Below are positions 25,294 to 35,092 of a stretch of 64,000 nucleotides of DNA, piece after piece (the stretch's first letter is position 1; each line of letters begins with the position of its first letter). The notes under the pieces are model-generated. The model worked only from the letters and a program-made list of their open reading frames with translations. It searched no databases and had not been told where the DNA came from. The DNA is from Oscillatoria acuminata PCC 6304 (GTDB lineage Bacteria > Cyanobacteriota > Cyanobacteriia > Cyanobacteriales > Laspinemataceae). Position numbers and translations under genes: made by a program. The stretch spans positions 5,209,227 to 5,273,226 of the forward strand of contig NC_019693.1 of NCBI RefSeq assembly GCF_000317105.1, given 5' to 3'.

Positions 25294-28161
25294 ATGCCAC
25301 AACTAAAACTCAGCGATTCCATACTCAATCGCCAAGAACTAGCGTCGTTGGATCTGTTGGTTTGCCCCATCTGGATTTGGGACTTGGACCAAAAGCAGGT
25401 GTGGTGGGCAAACGCTGCGGCCCTAGGTCTGTGGCAGGTACAAAGCATAGCGGAACTCTCAGAGGAAACTAGAAGTAACCCTTTTGATGAGAATTCAAGC
25501 AGGATAGAACTAGAACAATTAGAACTAAAACAACTAGAGCAGGGTGCAACTGTGGTGAAACAATGGACCTTTCAAGCGGGGAGTGAACCCGTATCCATTC
25601 GATGTGCTTGTTCGGGAATTCGGATTGAATCGGGAAGAATGGGAGTCTTAGTCGAAGGCATGACAGAGGTCATGAAACGCCATGACTGGGAACTCTGGCG
25701 GTCGAATGAGGTGCTCAAACAGGCCACGGTGATGATTTCGTTGTACAAAACCGATGGCACGATGGTGATGCAAAACCCAGTGGCGCAGCGGTGTTATGGG
25801 GAGGAAAATCGGGGGCAAAATGCCTGGAAAGGGCGATTTGTCCGCAGTAGCGATGCGGAACGAGCCTTAGCTTGTTTGGAAGCGGGGAATGTCTTCTATC
25901 ACGAAACCCAGATGCAAACCTTGCAGGGGGTGCGCTGGCACGCGGTGGAGATTCGCAATGCGAAGGATCCGGTGACGGGCGATCGCGCGGTTCTGGTGAA
26001 TGAAAAAGATATTACGGAACTCAAGGAAGCGGCAGTCCAACTCCAACAGCGCGATCGCCTGTTAGAAGGGGTCGCTTTAGCCACCCATGCGCTGTTAACA
26101 GCCCCAAATCTATCGGAGGCGATTTCTAAGGCATTGGCTGAGTTGGGAAATGCCGCAGCAGTTGATCGCGCCTACCTGGTGGAAAATTACCAAAGTCTGA
26201 CCGAAGAACATCTGATGCGGATTTGCTGGGAATGGGTCAGTCCGGGAATTTCTTCGTCCCAGGAGAAACCGGAATTTCAAACGCTGTCTTATGAGGAAAA
26301 TTTGCCCGGATGGTATGAGACTCTCTGTGCGGGAAAAGCGATCGGGGGAAGGGTGAAAGATTTAAGCAACGCGGAACAATCGATTTTAGAAGCACAAGGG
26401 ATTCAATCGATTTTAGTCATGCCGATCGCCATTGAAGGGCAGTTTTGGGGGTTTATCGGATTTAATGATTGCCATGAGCAACGGCAATGGTCCGAAACTG
26501 AAGAATCGATTTTAAAGGCAGCAGTCGGAAGTATTGGAGGGGCGATCGCCCGCCACCAAGCGGAGTCCAAACTGGCGACTTTAAATGCTCAGTTAGAGGC
26601 GATCGTAGAGGAACGCACGGCCAAATTGAAAGCCGCTAATGATCGACTTAGGGCGGAAATTTCTGAAAAAGCTAAAATCGAAGAAAAATTGCGGCATAAT
26701 GCTTTTCATGATGCCTTAACTGAACTGCCCAACCGGACGTTATTTATGCAAGAACTGCGTCAGGAGTGGGAACGGGGTAAACAAAATCCTAACTATTTAT
26801 TTGCGGTTTTATTTTTGGATCTGGATCGCTTTAAAGTGATTAATGATAGTTTGGGTCACGGGGTTGGCGATCGCCTGTTGATTGAGATTGCTGAACGCCT
26901 TCGCAAGACCCTCGCGGTGCGTCCCCATAGTTTCCGACGCAATGAACACGCGATCGCTCGCTTAGGAGGGGATGAATTTGCCATCCTCCTCAAAGATATC
27001 CGCGCCTTACGGACGGCAAGGCGGGTGGCAGAACGAATTCACTCTTGCTTAACCCGTCCTTTTGCGATCGAAGGGCAAGAAGTATTTACCAGTGTGAGTA
27101 TCGGGATTGCCCTCAGTTCCCGGGGTTACGAACGCCCCGAGGACCTGTTACGGGATGCGGATATCGTCATGTATCGCGCCAAAGCCCTCGGACGCTCTCG
27201 CCATGAGGTGTTTGATACCGCCATGCATGACCGCGTGGTGCGATTACTCAAACTCGAAAACGACCTGCGGCGCGCTATTTCCGAAGGAGAAAAGCGACTG
27301 CCAACTCCCCGGTTTTACCTCTCGCCCACCCCGGATTCAGAAGGCCATGACAGCGGAGAAGAACTGGAAATTCAGACCCCATCCCTGCCTTTTAATGCCG
27401 TCAAAAAACCCTCCGCCTTTACGTTACATTATCAGCCGATTGTTTGCCTGAAAACGGGACGAATTGAAGGATTTGAGGCCCTATTGCGATGGGAACATCC
27501 GGAGTTAGGGTTAGTGCCTCCGGGGGAATTTATTTCGATCGCCGAGGAAACCGGCTTAATTGTTCCCCTCGGGCAGTGGGTACTCCGTGAGGCGTGCCAA
27601 CAGTTGCGAATTTGGCAAGAACGATTTCCCCAAGCGTTACCCTTAACCGTGGCGGTTAACTTATCAGGACGGCAATTTTCCCGGGTAGATTTGATCGCAC
27701 AAGTGGATCGGATTCTGGCCGAAACGGGGATCGATGGCAGTATGTTAAAGCTGGAAATTACCGAAAGCGCGATCGTGGATAATCCCGAATTAGCCACCGA
27801 AATGCTGTTGCAGCTTAAAGAGCGGAAAATTAACCTCTGCATGGATGATTTTGGCACCGGGTATTCTTCCTTGAGCTACTTACATCGGTTTCCTCTGGAT
27901 ACCTTAAAAATTGACCGTTCCTTTGTGAGTCGGATTGGAGTTGAGGGAGAAAATTCCGAAATCGTGCTGACCATTGTGAGTTTAGCTCACGATCTGGGAA
28001 TGGAAGTGATTGCTGAGGGAGTGGAAACATCGGCCCAGTTAGAGAAACTCCAGCAACTGGGATGTGCGATGGCTCAAGGGTATCTGTTTTCACCCCCGGT
28101 CAATAGTGAACAGGCGACACAATTGCTCATCCAAGAAGGGAAGTTAGTCACCAATTGGTGA
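25294..28161 (+). CDS. PAS/GAF-GGDEF-EAL cyclic-di-GMP protein
   Basis: The product has 955 residues from the ATG at 25294 (a TTG directly before it is ignored). The order is PAS-like regions (about 15-250), GAF (about 262-425), a coiled coil (430-475), GGDEF (about 476-640) and EAL (about 705-945). The cyclase motif RLGGDEF is intact near 556-562. The inhibitory-site position upstream reads RRNEH, not RxxD. The EAL domain keeps EALLR, VAVNLSG, LEITES, DDFGTGYSS, LKIDRSF and EGVET, so phosphodiesterase activity is likely. Both synthesis and breakdown of c-di-GMP are possible. It lacks membrane segments. Confidence 0.9.
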   Translation: MPQLKLSDSILNRQELASLDLLVCPIWIWDLDQKQVWWANAAALGLWQVQSIAELSEETRSNPFDENSSRIELEQLELKQLEQGATVVKQWTFQAGSEPVSIRCACSGIRIESGRMGVLVEGMTEVMKRHDWELWRSNEVLKQATVMISLYKTDGTMVMQNPVAQRCYGEENRGQNAWKGRFVRSSDAERALACLEAGNVFYHETQMQTLQGVRWHAVEIRNAKDPVTGDRAVLVNEKDITELKEAAVQLQQRDRLLEGVALATHALLTAPNLSEAISKALAELGNAAAVDRAYLVENYQSLTEEHLMRICWEWVSPGISSSQEKPEFQTLSYEENLPGWYETLCAGKAIGGRVKDLSNAEQSILEAQGIQSILVMPIAIEGQFWGFIGFNDCHEQRQWSETEESILKAAVGSIGGAIARHQAESKLATLNAQLEAIVEERTAKLKAANDRLRAEISEKAKIEEKLRHNAFHDALTELPNRTLFMQELRQEWERGKQNPNYLFAVLFLDLDRFKVINDSLGHGVGDRLLIEIAERLRKTLAVRPHSFRRNEHAIARLGGDEFAILLKDIRALRTARRVAERIHSCLTRPFAIEGQEVFTSVSIGIALSSRGYERPEDLLRDADIVMYRAKALGRSRHEVFDTAMHDRVVRLLKLENDLRRAISEGEKRLPTPRFYLSPTPDSEGHDSGEELEIQTPSLPFNAVKKPSAFTLHYQPIVCLKTGRIEGFEALLRWEHPELGLVPPGEFISIAEETGLIVPLGQWVLREACQQLRIWQERFPQALPLTVAVNLSGRQFSRVDLIAQVDRILAETGIDGSMLKLEITESAIVDNPELATEMLLQLKERKINLCMDDFGTGYSSLSYLHRFPLDTLKIDRSFVSRIGVEGENSEIVLTIVSLAHDLGMEVIAEGVETSAQLEKLQQLGCAMAQGYLFSPPVNSEQATQLLIQEGKLVTNW

Positions 28162-28208
28162 CATGGGACATTCCCAACTGATGAGTTCGGGTCAAGGGCC
28201 TGCGATCG

Positions 28209-29000
28209 TCAAGGGCGCGATCGCTGTTCTTGATAAGCCAAATAAACGGCCTCTAAGAACTCTTCTGCCGATACTTTTTTATGCAGAGGTTCCAGGATGA
28301 TTGCCCGTTTAACCTGGGTCGCTAATTGACGCCCAATTTGCGATCGCGCCTCAATGGTGATCTGAGTGCGCCGTTGCAAATATTCCCGAATAATTGCAAA
28401 ATCATCGGGCAGTAAGGCTGACAGATTAGCCCGTTCTAATAACTGATTTTTCAACAATTTGGCAGATTCAGAAAGGGTAAAATTAGCCTCAGCGATCGCC
28501 CGGTCTTCTTGGATGACCAACGTTCCGGCAACCCAATCCCCTACGCGCTTTTCCCGAGAGCTTAAAGCAATCAAAAACGCGCCAATAAAGAGCAGATCAT
28601 CCACGGGACGTAACAACGCCCGCAGGGTCGATTGCTGAAGACCACAAGGCCGTCCATCATCCCGAATCACCCGAATCTGGACCCGACGCTTCCCCGGAGT
28701 TTGACCCTGCCAAAATACTTCAAACCAGACAAAATAGCCCACATAGACCGCAAATAAGAGTAAAAACCAAATCGCGCTTAACCACTGTTGCGCCCGAGAA
28801 CTGGTGGCTACGGTATTGAGCAGAATATCAGCTAAAAACCAAGACAAGAACCCCCAAAGAAGGACTAAAGCCAGTTGGATTAATCCCAAAATCAAATAAT
28901 CAAATATCAGCGCATAAGCCCGATTACCAATTCCCGCCAAGGTAAATTCTAAATTCACACTTTCCGGGGTTTGGATATTGATTCGATTTAATAAAAACAT
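28209..29000 (-). CDS. RDD-family membrane protein
   Basis: The product has 263 residues. The RDD domain spans about 20-160, with the characteristic GIGNRAYALIFDYLILG, the FWQGQTPGKRRVQIRVIR motif and the PVDDLLF segment; three hydrophobic helices can be seen. The C-terminal 100 residues are soluble and charged (LSALLPDDFAIIREYLQRRT), an extension seen in cyanobacterial RDD proteins. Its divergent neighbour across 480 bp is a SpoIIM-like gene, a pairing that recurs with the MoxR/DUF58/DUF4129 genes found further right. The function is unknown, probably envelope-related. Confidence 0.85.
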   Translation of the reverse strand: MFLLNRINIQTPESVNLEFTLAGIGNRAYALIFDYLILGLIQLALVLLWGFLSWFLADILLNTVATSSRAQQWLSAIWFLLLFAVYVGYFVWFEVFWQGQTPGKRRVQIRVIRDDGRPCGLQQSTLRALLRPVDDLLFIGAFLIALSSREKRVGDWVAGTLVIQEDRAIAEANFTLSESAKLLKNQLLERANLSALLPDDFAIIREYLQRRTQITIEARSQIGRQLATQVKRAIILEPLHKKVSAEEFLEAVYLAYQEQRSRP

Positions 29001-29218
29001 AACCCTGTTTAATCCTCCGATATTAACAGACCCTTAGACTGTTCCAGTATTCCAGTCAAATCCCGATGAGGTTATTTTAAACGTTTGGAGTCCAAAATTG
29101 GAAAAAATGTGATAACCATTCCCCAGGTTCTCCCCTAACCGAAACTCACGGAAGAAGGGTTTCAGAGTCGGGATCTCTGATTTAGAGCCTATAGAGCATC
29201 AGATAGATCTATAAAAAC

Positions 29219-29315
29219 TAGCCCGGTCAAGGTTTATTTGTAGGGGCGCTTCAGGAAGCGCCTCTACATGAAACCATGATTTTGGGTCATGAAGTTGAGC
29301 ATTTTGACAGGCGAT
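29219..29315. repeat. R1-C: degraded R1 copy
   Basis: The left end TAGCCCGGTCAAGGTT (29219-29234) has the R1 terminus with two changes. An imperfect TGTAGGGGCGCTTC/GAAGCGCCTCTACA hairpin and the common ATTTTGGGTCATGAAGTTGA stretch follow. The right end near 29300-29315 (CATTTTGACAGG) is worn, and no 12-bp duplication was found. Confidence 0.6.
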
Positions 29316-29482
29316 CACTCTCGTGGGGCTACACGAAACCATGAAACGAGGAAAGAGAGATTTTTTAAATCCAGTTTTCTGCCGACCCTTTCAAGGTTTA
29401 AAAAATAGTTAGGTCACGGAGTCCAAGCGTCTCGAAATGATTTAGACTGGCTAGAGAGAGTGACGGGATTTGAGGAAATCTG

Positions 29483-30451
29483 ATGAATATTCAACGATGG
29501 ATTGCTCGACGGGAACCGAATTGGCGGCGACTGGATGCTTTATTGCGACAGGTTGAAAAAAAGGGATTACAATCCCTACAAGCCTTAGAAATTGAAGAAC
29601 TTGCGAGTTTATATCGGTCCGTGTCGGCAGATTTAGCACGAGCGAGAACCCACAAGTTGGGGATGACATTAGTCCAGGAGTTACAGCAGTTGACCTCGCG
29701 GAGTTATAGCCAAATTTATCAAGGGTCTCGCCGACAGGAATGGGGGGCAGTGGTAGAGTTTGTCCGATGGGGTTTTCCGGCGATTGTCCAAGAAACCTGG
29801 GGATATATTGCCGTGGCGACGGCAACCTTTGTAGTGGGGGCTTTTGTGGCTTGGTGGTATGCGTGGCAAGACCCGGTTTTTATGGCGATCGTTGTACCGC
29901 CTCATATTATTGAAATCGTGCGGGATCAAGGGGAATTATGGATGGGTTCTATTGTAGGAATTGAACCTTTAGCCTCTAGTAGCATCACCATTAATAACCT
30001 GAAAGTTTCCTTTGGTGCAGTGGGTGGAGGGATTACGGCTGGAATTTATACCCTGTTTATTTTAGTTTATAATGGCATTCATATAGGGGCGATCGCCACT
30101 CTGATTGCTCAATATAATTTATCCTATCCATTTTGGGCCTTTGTTTGGCCTCATGGTTCCCTAGAATTACCCGCTATTTTCTTCGCGGGGGCTGCTGGTT
30201 TGCTGATTGGGCGTGGGCTATTATTTCCCGGTCAATATCGCCGCGTCGAAGCCCTGAAATTTTACGGATACCAAGCCGCAAAGCTGGTATTTGGCATTGT
30301 ACCGATGTTAATTATTGCCGGCATTATTGAGGGATTTTTCTCCCCCAATCCTGCCATTCCGGACTCCCTCAAATATGTAACGGGTATCAGCTTATTAGCC
30401 CTCCTCATCAGCTATTGCACTCGCAGAAAACCAATAGAACCATCGCTTTAA
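29483..30451 (+). CDS. SpoIIM-like membrane protein
   Basis: The product has 322 residues. After a soluble N-terminal region (1-95, with WRRLDALLRQVEKKG and LASLYRSVSADLARAR) come five to six hydrophobic helices matching the stage II sporulation protein M family. Cyanobacteria do not sporulate; members of this family outside sporulators accompany RDD, MoxR and DUF58 genes, as here. The N-terminal signature is typical of this non-sporulation subgroup. The gene is divergent from RDD. A role in envelope remodelling is inferred from context only. Confidence 0.85.
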   Translation: MNIQRWIARREPNWRRLDALLRQVEKKGLQSLQALEIEELASLYRSVSADLARARTHKLGMTLVQELQQLTSRSYSQIYQGSRRQEWGAVVEFVRWGFPAIVQETWGYIAVATATFVVGAFVAWWYAWQDPVFMAIVVPPHIIEIVRDQGELWMGSIVGIEPLASSSITINNLKVSFGAVGGGITAGIYTLFILVYNGIHIGAIATLIAQYNLSYPFWAFVWPHGSLELPAIFFAGAAGLLIGRGLLFPGQYRRVEALKFYGYQAAKLVFGIVPMLIIAGIIEGFFSPNPAIPDSLKYVTGISLLALLISYCTRRKPIEPSL

Positions 30452-30498
30452 AAATCCCCCGGCTCAATTTTGCCTAAAAGGGGAATTTACACCTCTTG

Positions 30499-30540
30499 CT
30501 CCCCCTTCCCTCCTAGGGAAGGGGGCTGGGGGGTTAGGTC
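30499..30540. repeat. R6 hairpin repeat, copy a
   Basis: CTCCCCCTTCCCT pairs with AGGGAAGGGGG and continues into CTGGGGGGTTAGGTC. A nearly identical unit lies at 38769-38809. It follows the SpoIIM-like gene and may act as a terminator between convergent genes. Confidence 0.65.
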
Positions 30541-30606
30541 TCTTGAACAAATTGAGATGTTCCCGGTTTAGGGGGAGTCTCTTCCCCAATCATTCACCAT
30601 TTCCAC

Positions 30607-31506
30607 TCATGATTCACTCCCTAAACCCATAAAATCACCGGCATCATCAGACAAAGCGGGACTAGACAGAGTGATGGGTAAATCAAAGGCTTCTTTTTGA
30701 CAACGGAGGTTATAGTAAGCGATAGATTTTAAGACTTGCCAAAAGGGAGTGAGCAGGATGTTAAAGCTGCCCCAATAAATTACCCAAACGACTTGTTCAA
30801 TCACGCTATAGGTAGATTCTTCAGAGGTAGTGGAAGTCCCCTCTTGAATCAATCCGACAATCAAAAACCATAGTAAAATGGATAAAATACTGATAGGAAG
30901 GGTAGCAATAAACGGAATCATAATCGTTTTTACCACCGAGCGTCGTAGCCCTTCAACTAATTGCCGAGAGCGAGTTATGGTGGTAGATGATGTCATTTCT
31001 TCTTCTATAGCTAGGGGAATTTCATAAATAAAAAAAGGAGAGTAGATTTCAATCATTTTCAGGAAAAACCAAGCATATATACAGAGGATTACCACCAAAA
31101 AAAGTAATCCAAATAATGCCATTAAGCCATAATTGAGCGCCAACAAACTACTAAACACAAGAACCAATAAAGAAGAAATTATTCCTACACAAATACTCCA
31201 AAGTAACACCCAAAAAAAGGCTCGATACGCAAAACCCAAAGAGGCTAAAATAGCAGCCACTAAAAATTTCCATATTCTCGGATTGATATGGGTTTGGGCT
31301 TCGTTGATTGTTTCAGTTTTACCGTTAATTTCAGAAAATGCTAACCGTGACATTAGCGCTATTCCTGCATAAAACTTGGCCCACCCATAAACGGGAATTA
31401 ATAACCAGAGATGGGAAACCAATGAAATTTTAAAGTAAGTTTTAAATCGCTTCCGATATAGATTTATGCTTGCAGTGGCCGCATTTTCTGCCGACAAATA
31501 ACGCAT
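30607..31506 (-). CDS. Membrane protein of unknown function in the MoxR/DUF58 cluster
   Basis: The product has 299 residues. About six hydrophobic stretches can be seen (near 28-50, 83-110, 112-150, 195-225, 235-255), with an acidic loop (EIPLAIEEEMTS) and an Arg-rich segment (TITRSRQLVEGLRRS). The architecture resembles the membrane parts of DUF975 or glycerophosphodiester phosphodiesterase anchor proteins, but no catalytic motif was found. The start ATG at 31506 lies 67 bp after the DUF58 stop on the same strand, so it probably ends the operon DUF4129-DUF4350-MoxR-DUF58. The last residues (DDAGDFMGLGSES) are acidic. Confidence 0.7.
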   Translation of the reverse strand: MRYLSAENAATASINLYRKRFKTYFKISLVSHLWLLIPVYGWAKFYAGIALMSRLAFSEINGKTETINEAQTHINPRIWKFLVAAILASLGFAYRAFFWVLLWSICVGIISSLLVLVFSSLLALNYGLMALFGLLFLVVILCIYAWFFLKMIEIYSPFFIYEIPLAIEEEMTSSTTITRSRQLVEGLRRSVVKTIMIPFIATLPISILSILLWFLIVGLIQEGTSTTSEESTYSVIEQVVWVIYWGSFNILLTPFWQVLKSIAYYNLRCQKEAFDLPITLSSPALSDDAGDFMGLGSES

Positions 31507-31573
31507 GGGTTTTACCTGGATATTGGCATGAAATTGATTTAGATTTCGAGTCAGAAAAACTCAGGTCTAATCC

Positions 31574-32884
31574 TTATAATAGGTTTCGAGCCTTGAGTTG
31601 CAGGTAGCGATCTACCAATTGATCGCTAATTAAATTGGCGGGGGCATCTAAAACTAAAACACCTTTTTGCTTTAAATTGGCAAAAACTAATTGGCGCTGA
31701 GATAATAAATTTAATGCTACTGCACGGGAATAGGTTGTGTCAATCTCTGCGGTGGAAGTATGGGCAATTTTATCGACTTCAGGATCCCGGAGTGTGACAC
31801 AAAATGGCAAGTAACGCGGGGTGAGGCGTTGCAAGGCCCCAAGAAGTTCGGCAGAAGCGGTGGCATCGACGATATCCGTAATCATCACAACCAGCGCCCT
31901 GCGAGTCTGTTGGGACACCACTCCGGTGACGGCCCCCATATAGTCGGGTTCAAGTAACACGGGTTGAAGGGGCGTGAGACGTTCGATTAAGTGAGGCATT
32001 TGATGTTGACCTTGTGCCGGGGGAATCCAAGTGTGAATCTCGCGGTCAAATACCGCCACCCCGACGCGATCGCCTCGATTTAACCCCGCTAACACTAAAG
32101 ATAAGGTGGCATTCAACCCCCAATCAAACCGCTGCATCCCCTGGACCTGGGCTGTCATTAACCGTCCGCGATCGAGTAAAATTAGGAGGGTTTGTTCCCG
32201 TTCCGGTTCTAACACGCGCACTAGAGGACGATGACGCCGCGCCGTTGCTTTCCAATCAATCAGGCGTGTATCATCTCCCATACCATATTCCCGTAATTCG
32301 GCAAATTCTGTGCCATTTCCCAAACGACGCATCCGTTGTCGCATGGTCCCGGTAGACTGCAACGCTAGACGAATGGTCAGCGATCGCAATCCCACCAAAT
32401 CCGGATAAACAGGCACTTTCACCCCTGCCGGAATGGTCCAATTCAACCATGCCAATCCCCAGGGACCCAACTGCCGCACTTGAATATCTCCCCACTCGTA
32501 CTCCCCCCGCTTGCTGGGTTTGACCGTATAAGTGAGTTCTTGGGTAGTATTTGCTGCTACGGTGGTTTGCAACTGCCGCGCCGACACTTCAAATGCCATC
32601 GGATAGCGATCGCCTACCCGAATCACCGCTGATTTGTTCCTCGACTCAACCGTAAGCACCACCGGATTATCCCGCCCAATGGACAATTTCCCCAGAGGAT
32701 GGCGTGTCACCTTAACCCGATAGTTTCGCCCGCGCTGACTATCAATCAATCCTAACAATAAAATAATACAATCAAAGACCAATGTGATTAAAATACTGAC
32801 CCTGGGATTAAAGAGCATCGCCGTCAAAATTGCGATGATTATTCCGAGTCCTAACAGTAAGTAGAGCAGTCTGGATGGAATCAT
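31574..32884 (-). CDS. DUF58-domain protein
   Basis: The product has 436 residues. Two N-terminal membrane helices (about 5-25 and 27-45) are followed by a soluble part. The DUF58 core is seen at about 195-290: GTEFAELREYGMGDDTRLIDW, then KATARRHRPLVRVLEPERE and LLILLDRGRLM. The C-terminal part resembles a von Willebrand A-like fold, with a metal-site-like DRGR in place of DxSxS. DUF58 proteins pair with MoxR ATPases, here 111 bp upstream. The substrate or complex they control is not shown by sequence. Confidence 0.88.
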   Translation of the reverse strand: MIPSRLLYLLLGLGIIIAILTAMLFNPRVSILITLVFDCIILLLGLIDSQRGRNYRVKVTRHPLGKLSIGRDNPVVLTVESRNKSAVIRVGDRYPMAFEVSARQLQTTVAANTTQELTYTVKPSKRGEYEWGDIQVRQLGPWGLAWLNWTIPAGVKVPVYPDLVGLRSLTIRLALQSTGTMRQRMRRLGNGTEFAELREYGMGDDTRLIDWKATARRHRPLVRVLEPEREQTLLILLDRGRLMTAQVQGMQRFDWGLNATLSLVLAGLNRGDRVGVAVFDREIHTWIPPAQGQHQMPHLIERLTPLQPVLLEPDYMGAVTGVVSQQTRRALVVMITDIVDATASAELLGALQRLTPRYLPFCVTLRDPEVDKIAHTSTAEIDTTYSRAVALNLLSQRQLVFANLKQKGVLVLDAPANLISDQLVDRYLQLKARNLL

Positions 32885-32995
32885 GGGAGCATTATCCGGT
32901 GTGATGGGGCACTTTTCAGTTAGTTATCATAGAAAGAATGAGGAATCATCGATTTCACCCTTGAGGCAAACTGTTAATTCCTCATTCCTGATGCT

Positions 32996-33946
32996 TCATC
33001 TAGGCACGGCAACTTGTTGGAGGAGAGAGGCGATCGCACTATCAATTTGTACCCCATCGAGTAACGCTTCGGGTTTAAGAATTAGCCGATGACGTAGTAA
33101 AGGCAATGCTACCACTTTGACATCATCCGGGGTCACATAATCGCGGTCCTTTAACCAGGCTTGTGCCTTACTACTTTGTAACCAAGCCACTGCCGATCGC
33201 GGGGAAGCACCTAATGCTAAATCCGGGAATTTCCGAGATTTTTGCACCAAATTCAACACATAATCCAGTAGATTATCAGCCACCTGTACCCCCTTAACTT
33301 CCTCTCGCGCCTTGAGAATGTGCTGCACCGTTGCCAGGGGTTTTATTTGAGTTAATTCTAAACGTTTAGCCTGAAATCCTGCCTGAGAATTCAACAACAT
33401 TTGCTTTTCTGCTGCTGGGTCCGGATAATCCACCACCAGTTTAAACAAAAAGCGATCGAGTTGCGCTTCCGGCAGGGGATAAGTCCCTTCAAATTCCAGG
33501 GGATTTTGCGTGGCGATCGTCCAAAATAAATCGGGTAACGGCAAACTTTCCCCATCCAAAGTAATCTGCTGTTCTTCCATCGCTTCTAACAATGCAGCTT
33601 GAGTTTTGGGGGGAGTCCGGTTAATCTCATCCGCCAGCAAAACCTCCGTAAAAACAGGCCCTTGTTTCAAAGTGAAACTGCTGGTATTCATATCAAAAAT
33701 ATTCGTCCCGAGGATATCCGATGGTAAAATATCCGGCGTGAGCTGAATGCGGCGAAAATCGGCTTGAATTAACCGGGCTAACACCTTGACTAATAAGGTT
33801 TTTCCCGTTCCGGGAACTCCTTCTAAAATGACATGACCCCCCGATAACAACGCCACCAGCAATTGTTGCACCACTGCCGATTGTCCGACAACAATTTTGT
33901 CCAATGCCTGACCCAGACGGGTTAAAATCACCCTTGTTTCACTCAT
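32996..33946 (-). CDS. MoxR-family AAA+ ATPase
   Basis: The product has 316 residues. Walker A is GVPGTGKT (43-50) and Walker B is LLADEINR with D106 and E107. The MoxR signatures PPKTQAALLEAMEE and FWTIATQNPLEFEGTYPLPEAQLDRF are intact, followed by the lid domain. MoxR ATPases act as chaperones or activators for vWA-type proteins. Its neighbours are DUF58 downstream and DUF4350 18 bp upstream on the same strand, so it is in the middle of a likely operon. Confidence 0.92.
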   Translation of the reverse strand: MSETRVILTRLGQALDKIVVGQSAVVQQLLVALLSGGHVILEGVPGTGKTLLVKVLARLIQADFRRIQLTPDILPSDILGTNIFDMNTSSFTLKQGPVFTEVLLADEINRTPPKTQAALLEAMEEQQITLDGESLPLPDLFWTIATQNPLEFEGTYPLPEAQLDRFLFKLVVDYPDPAAEKQMLLNSQAGFQAKRLELTQIKPLATVQHILKAREEVKGVQVADNLLDYVLNLVQKSRKFPDLALGASPRSAVAWLQSSKAQAWLKDRDYVTPDDVKVVALPLLRHRLILKPEALLDGVQIDSAIASLLQQVAVPR

Positions 33947-33964
33947 GCTTTAAATCCCTAACCC

Positions 33965-35092
33965 TTAAGATGAAATAGCACGACGAATCGCCGCCCATTT
34001 TTTCAGCCAGCGTAGCAAGTCTAACTCGCGAAGACGACGCGGATTAGAAATCACCTGCAACTGCTGCATTAATTCTGTTGACGGACGCCCGGTTTTTTCG
34101 GACCAAGCCTGTGCCAAGGTTTCAGCATCTAGGAGAACTGAACCCAATCCTAATGCCTTTTGCAGTTGCACTTGTTCTTCTTTTACCACTACCTTTACTA
34201 TAAAATCACGACGGCCTGCTTTTTGCAAGACTCCGGCTAATGCCTGGATATAGGCTTTGCTATTTTCTAATCCCGGTGTCGAGACTCGATTCAGTTGTCC
34301 CAATCGCCGATTGTTTGCCCATATCAAGACAAGAATTAACACAATCCCCTGCACTAAGGCTGGAAAGACTGGGGTTTGAAGGAAATAATTCACTAATGTC
34401 TGTCTTTGTTCCCGTTCGATGACTTCTGTGTCTTTATAGCCGTGGGAATATTCATCGATAAAAATTGGCCAGTCGCCTTCGCTAACCAGATTGGCTAAAA
34501 ATTCATAATTTCCCGGTATTTCTTGATACGCATTGGCTGCTAAATAGGGAGTATTGGCATAAATTACTTTGCCTTGCCCGATATTTTCCTGCCAAACCAT
34601 CGCCCCAAATTCATCCGATAACAAAATTTGACTTTCGTTACGAACTCGTCTCATCGTATCAATTTTTACGGGTCCAAAAGGACTATCTTGGAGGGTACTA
34701 AAAGGCGCTTCAGTAACGGGCGTCATCACCCCTAAAATAACTAAAATATTTCCTTCGCTGACCCAGGTTTCTTCGGATTCAGAGAGGAGGTTGGAATCGC
34801 TTTCGCTTCGTCTTTGCCGGGTAAAACGACTGTCAACATGGATGAAAGTCACTGGAGTATCCAGTTCTTCATTTTCGATTAATTCATATCCGGGTTTTTC
34901 CCATCGTTGAATGGGGGCTTGTCGGGATTGCATATAAGCGTACCAAGCCCCATAACCATCGGGATTGATTCGATAAGTTGAACCGCTATTAATTCGCCCA
35001 CTGCTTGCCGGGGCCATCACAAAAGTTAGCAGGATGATGGCCCCGATCGCCAGGACCAGAAATACCCCTAATTTCCGATTAGACAGGTTCAT
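33965..35092 (-). CDS. DUF4350-domain membrane protein
   Basis: The product has 375 residues. A helix at about 8-28 is followed by an extracytoplasmic domain with INPDGYGAWYAYMQSRQAPI and the VTFIHVDSRF strand, the DUF4350 pattern. A second membrane helix lies at about 238-258 (FPALVQGIVLILVLIWANN). The C-terminus (RRLGQLNRVSTPGLENSKAY and onward) is cytoplasmic and helical. Its start overlaps the DUF4129 stop by four bases (ATGA at 35089-35092), indicating translational coupling. The function is unknown. Confidence 0.82.
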   Translation of the reverse strand: MNLSNRKLGVFLVLAIGAIILLTFVMAPASSGRINSGSTYRINPDGYGAWYAYMQSRQAPIQRWEKPGYELIENEELDTPVTFIHVDSRFTRQRRSESDSNLLSESEETWVSEGNILVILGVMTPVTEAPFSTLQDSPFGPVKIDTMRRVRNESQILLSDEFGAMVWQENIGQGKVIYANTPYLAANAYQEIPGNYEFLANLVSEGDWPIFIDEYSHGYKDTEVIEREQRQTLVNYFLQTPVFPALVQGIVLILVLIWANNRRLGQLNRVSTPGLENSKAYIQALAGVLQKAGRRDFIVKVVVKEEQVQLQKALGLGSVLLDAETLAQAWSEKTGRPSTELMQQLQVISNPRRLRELDLLRWLKKWAAIRRAISS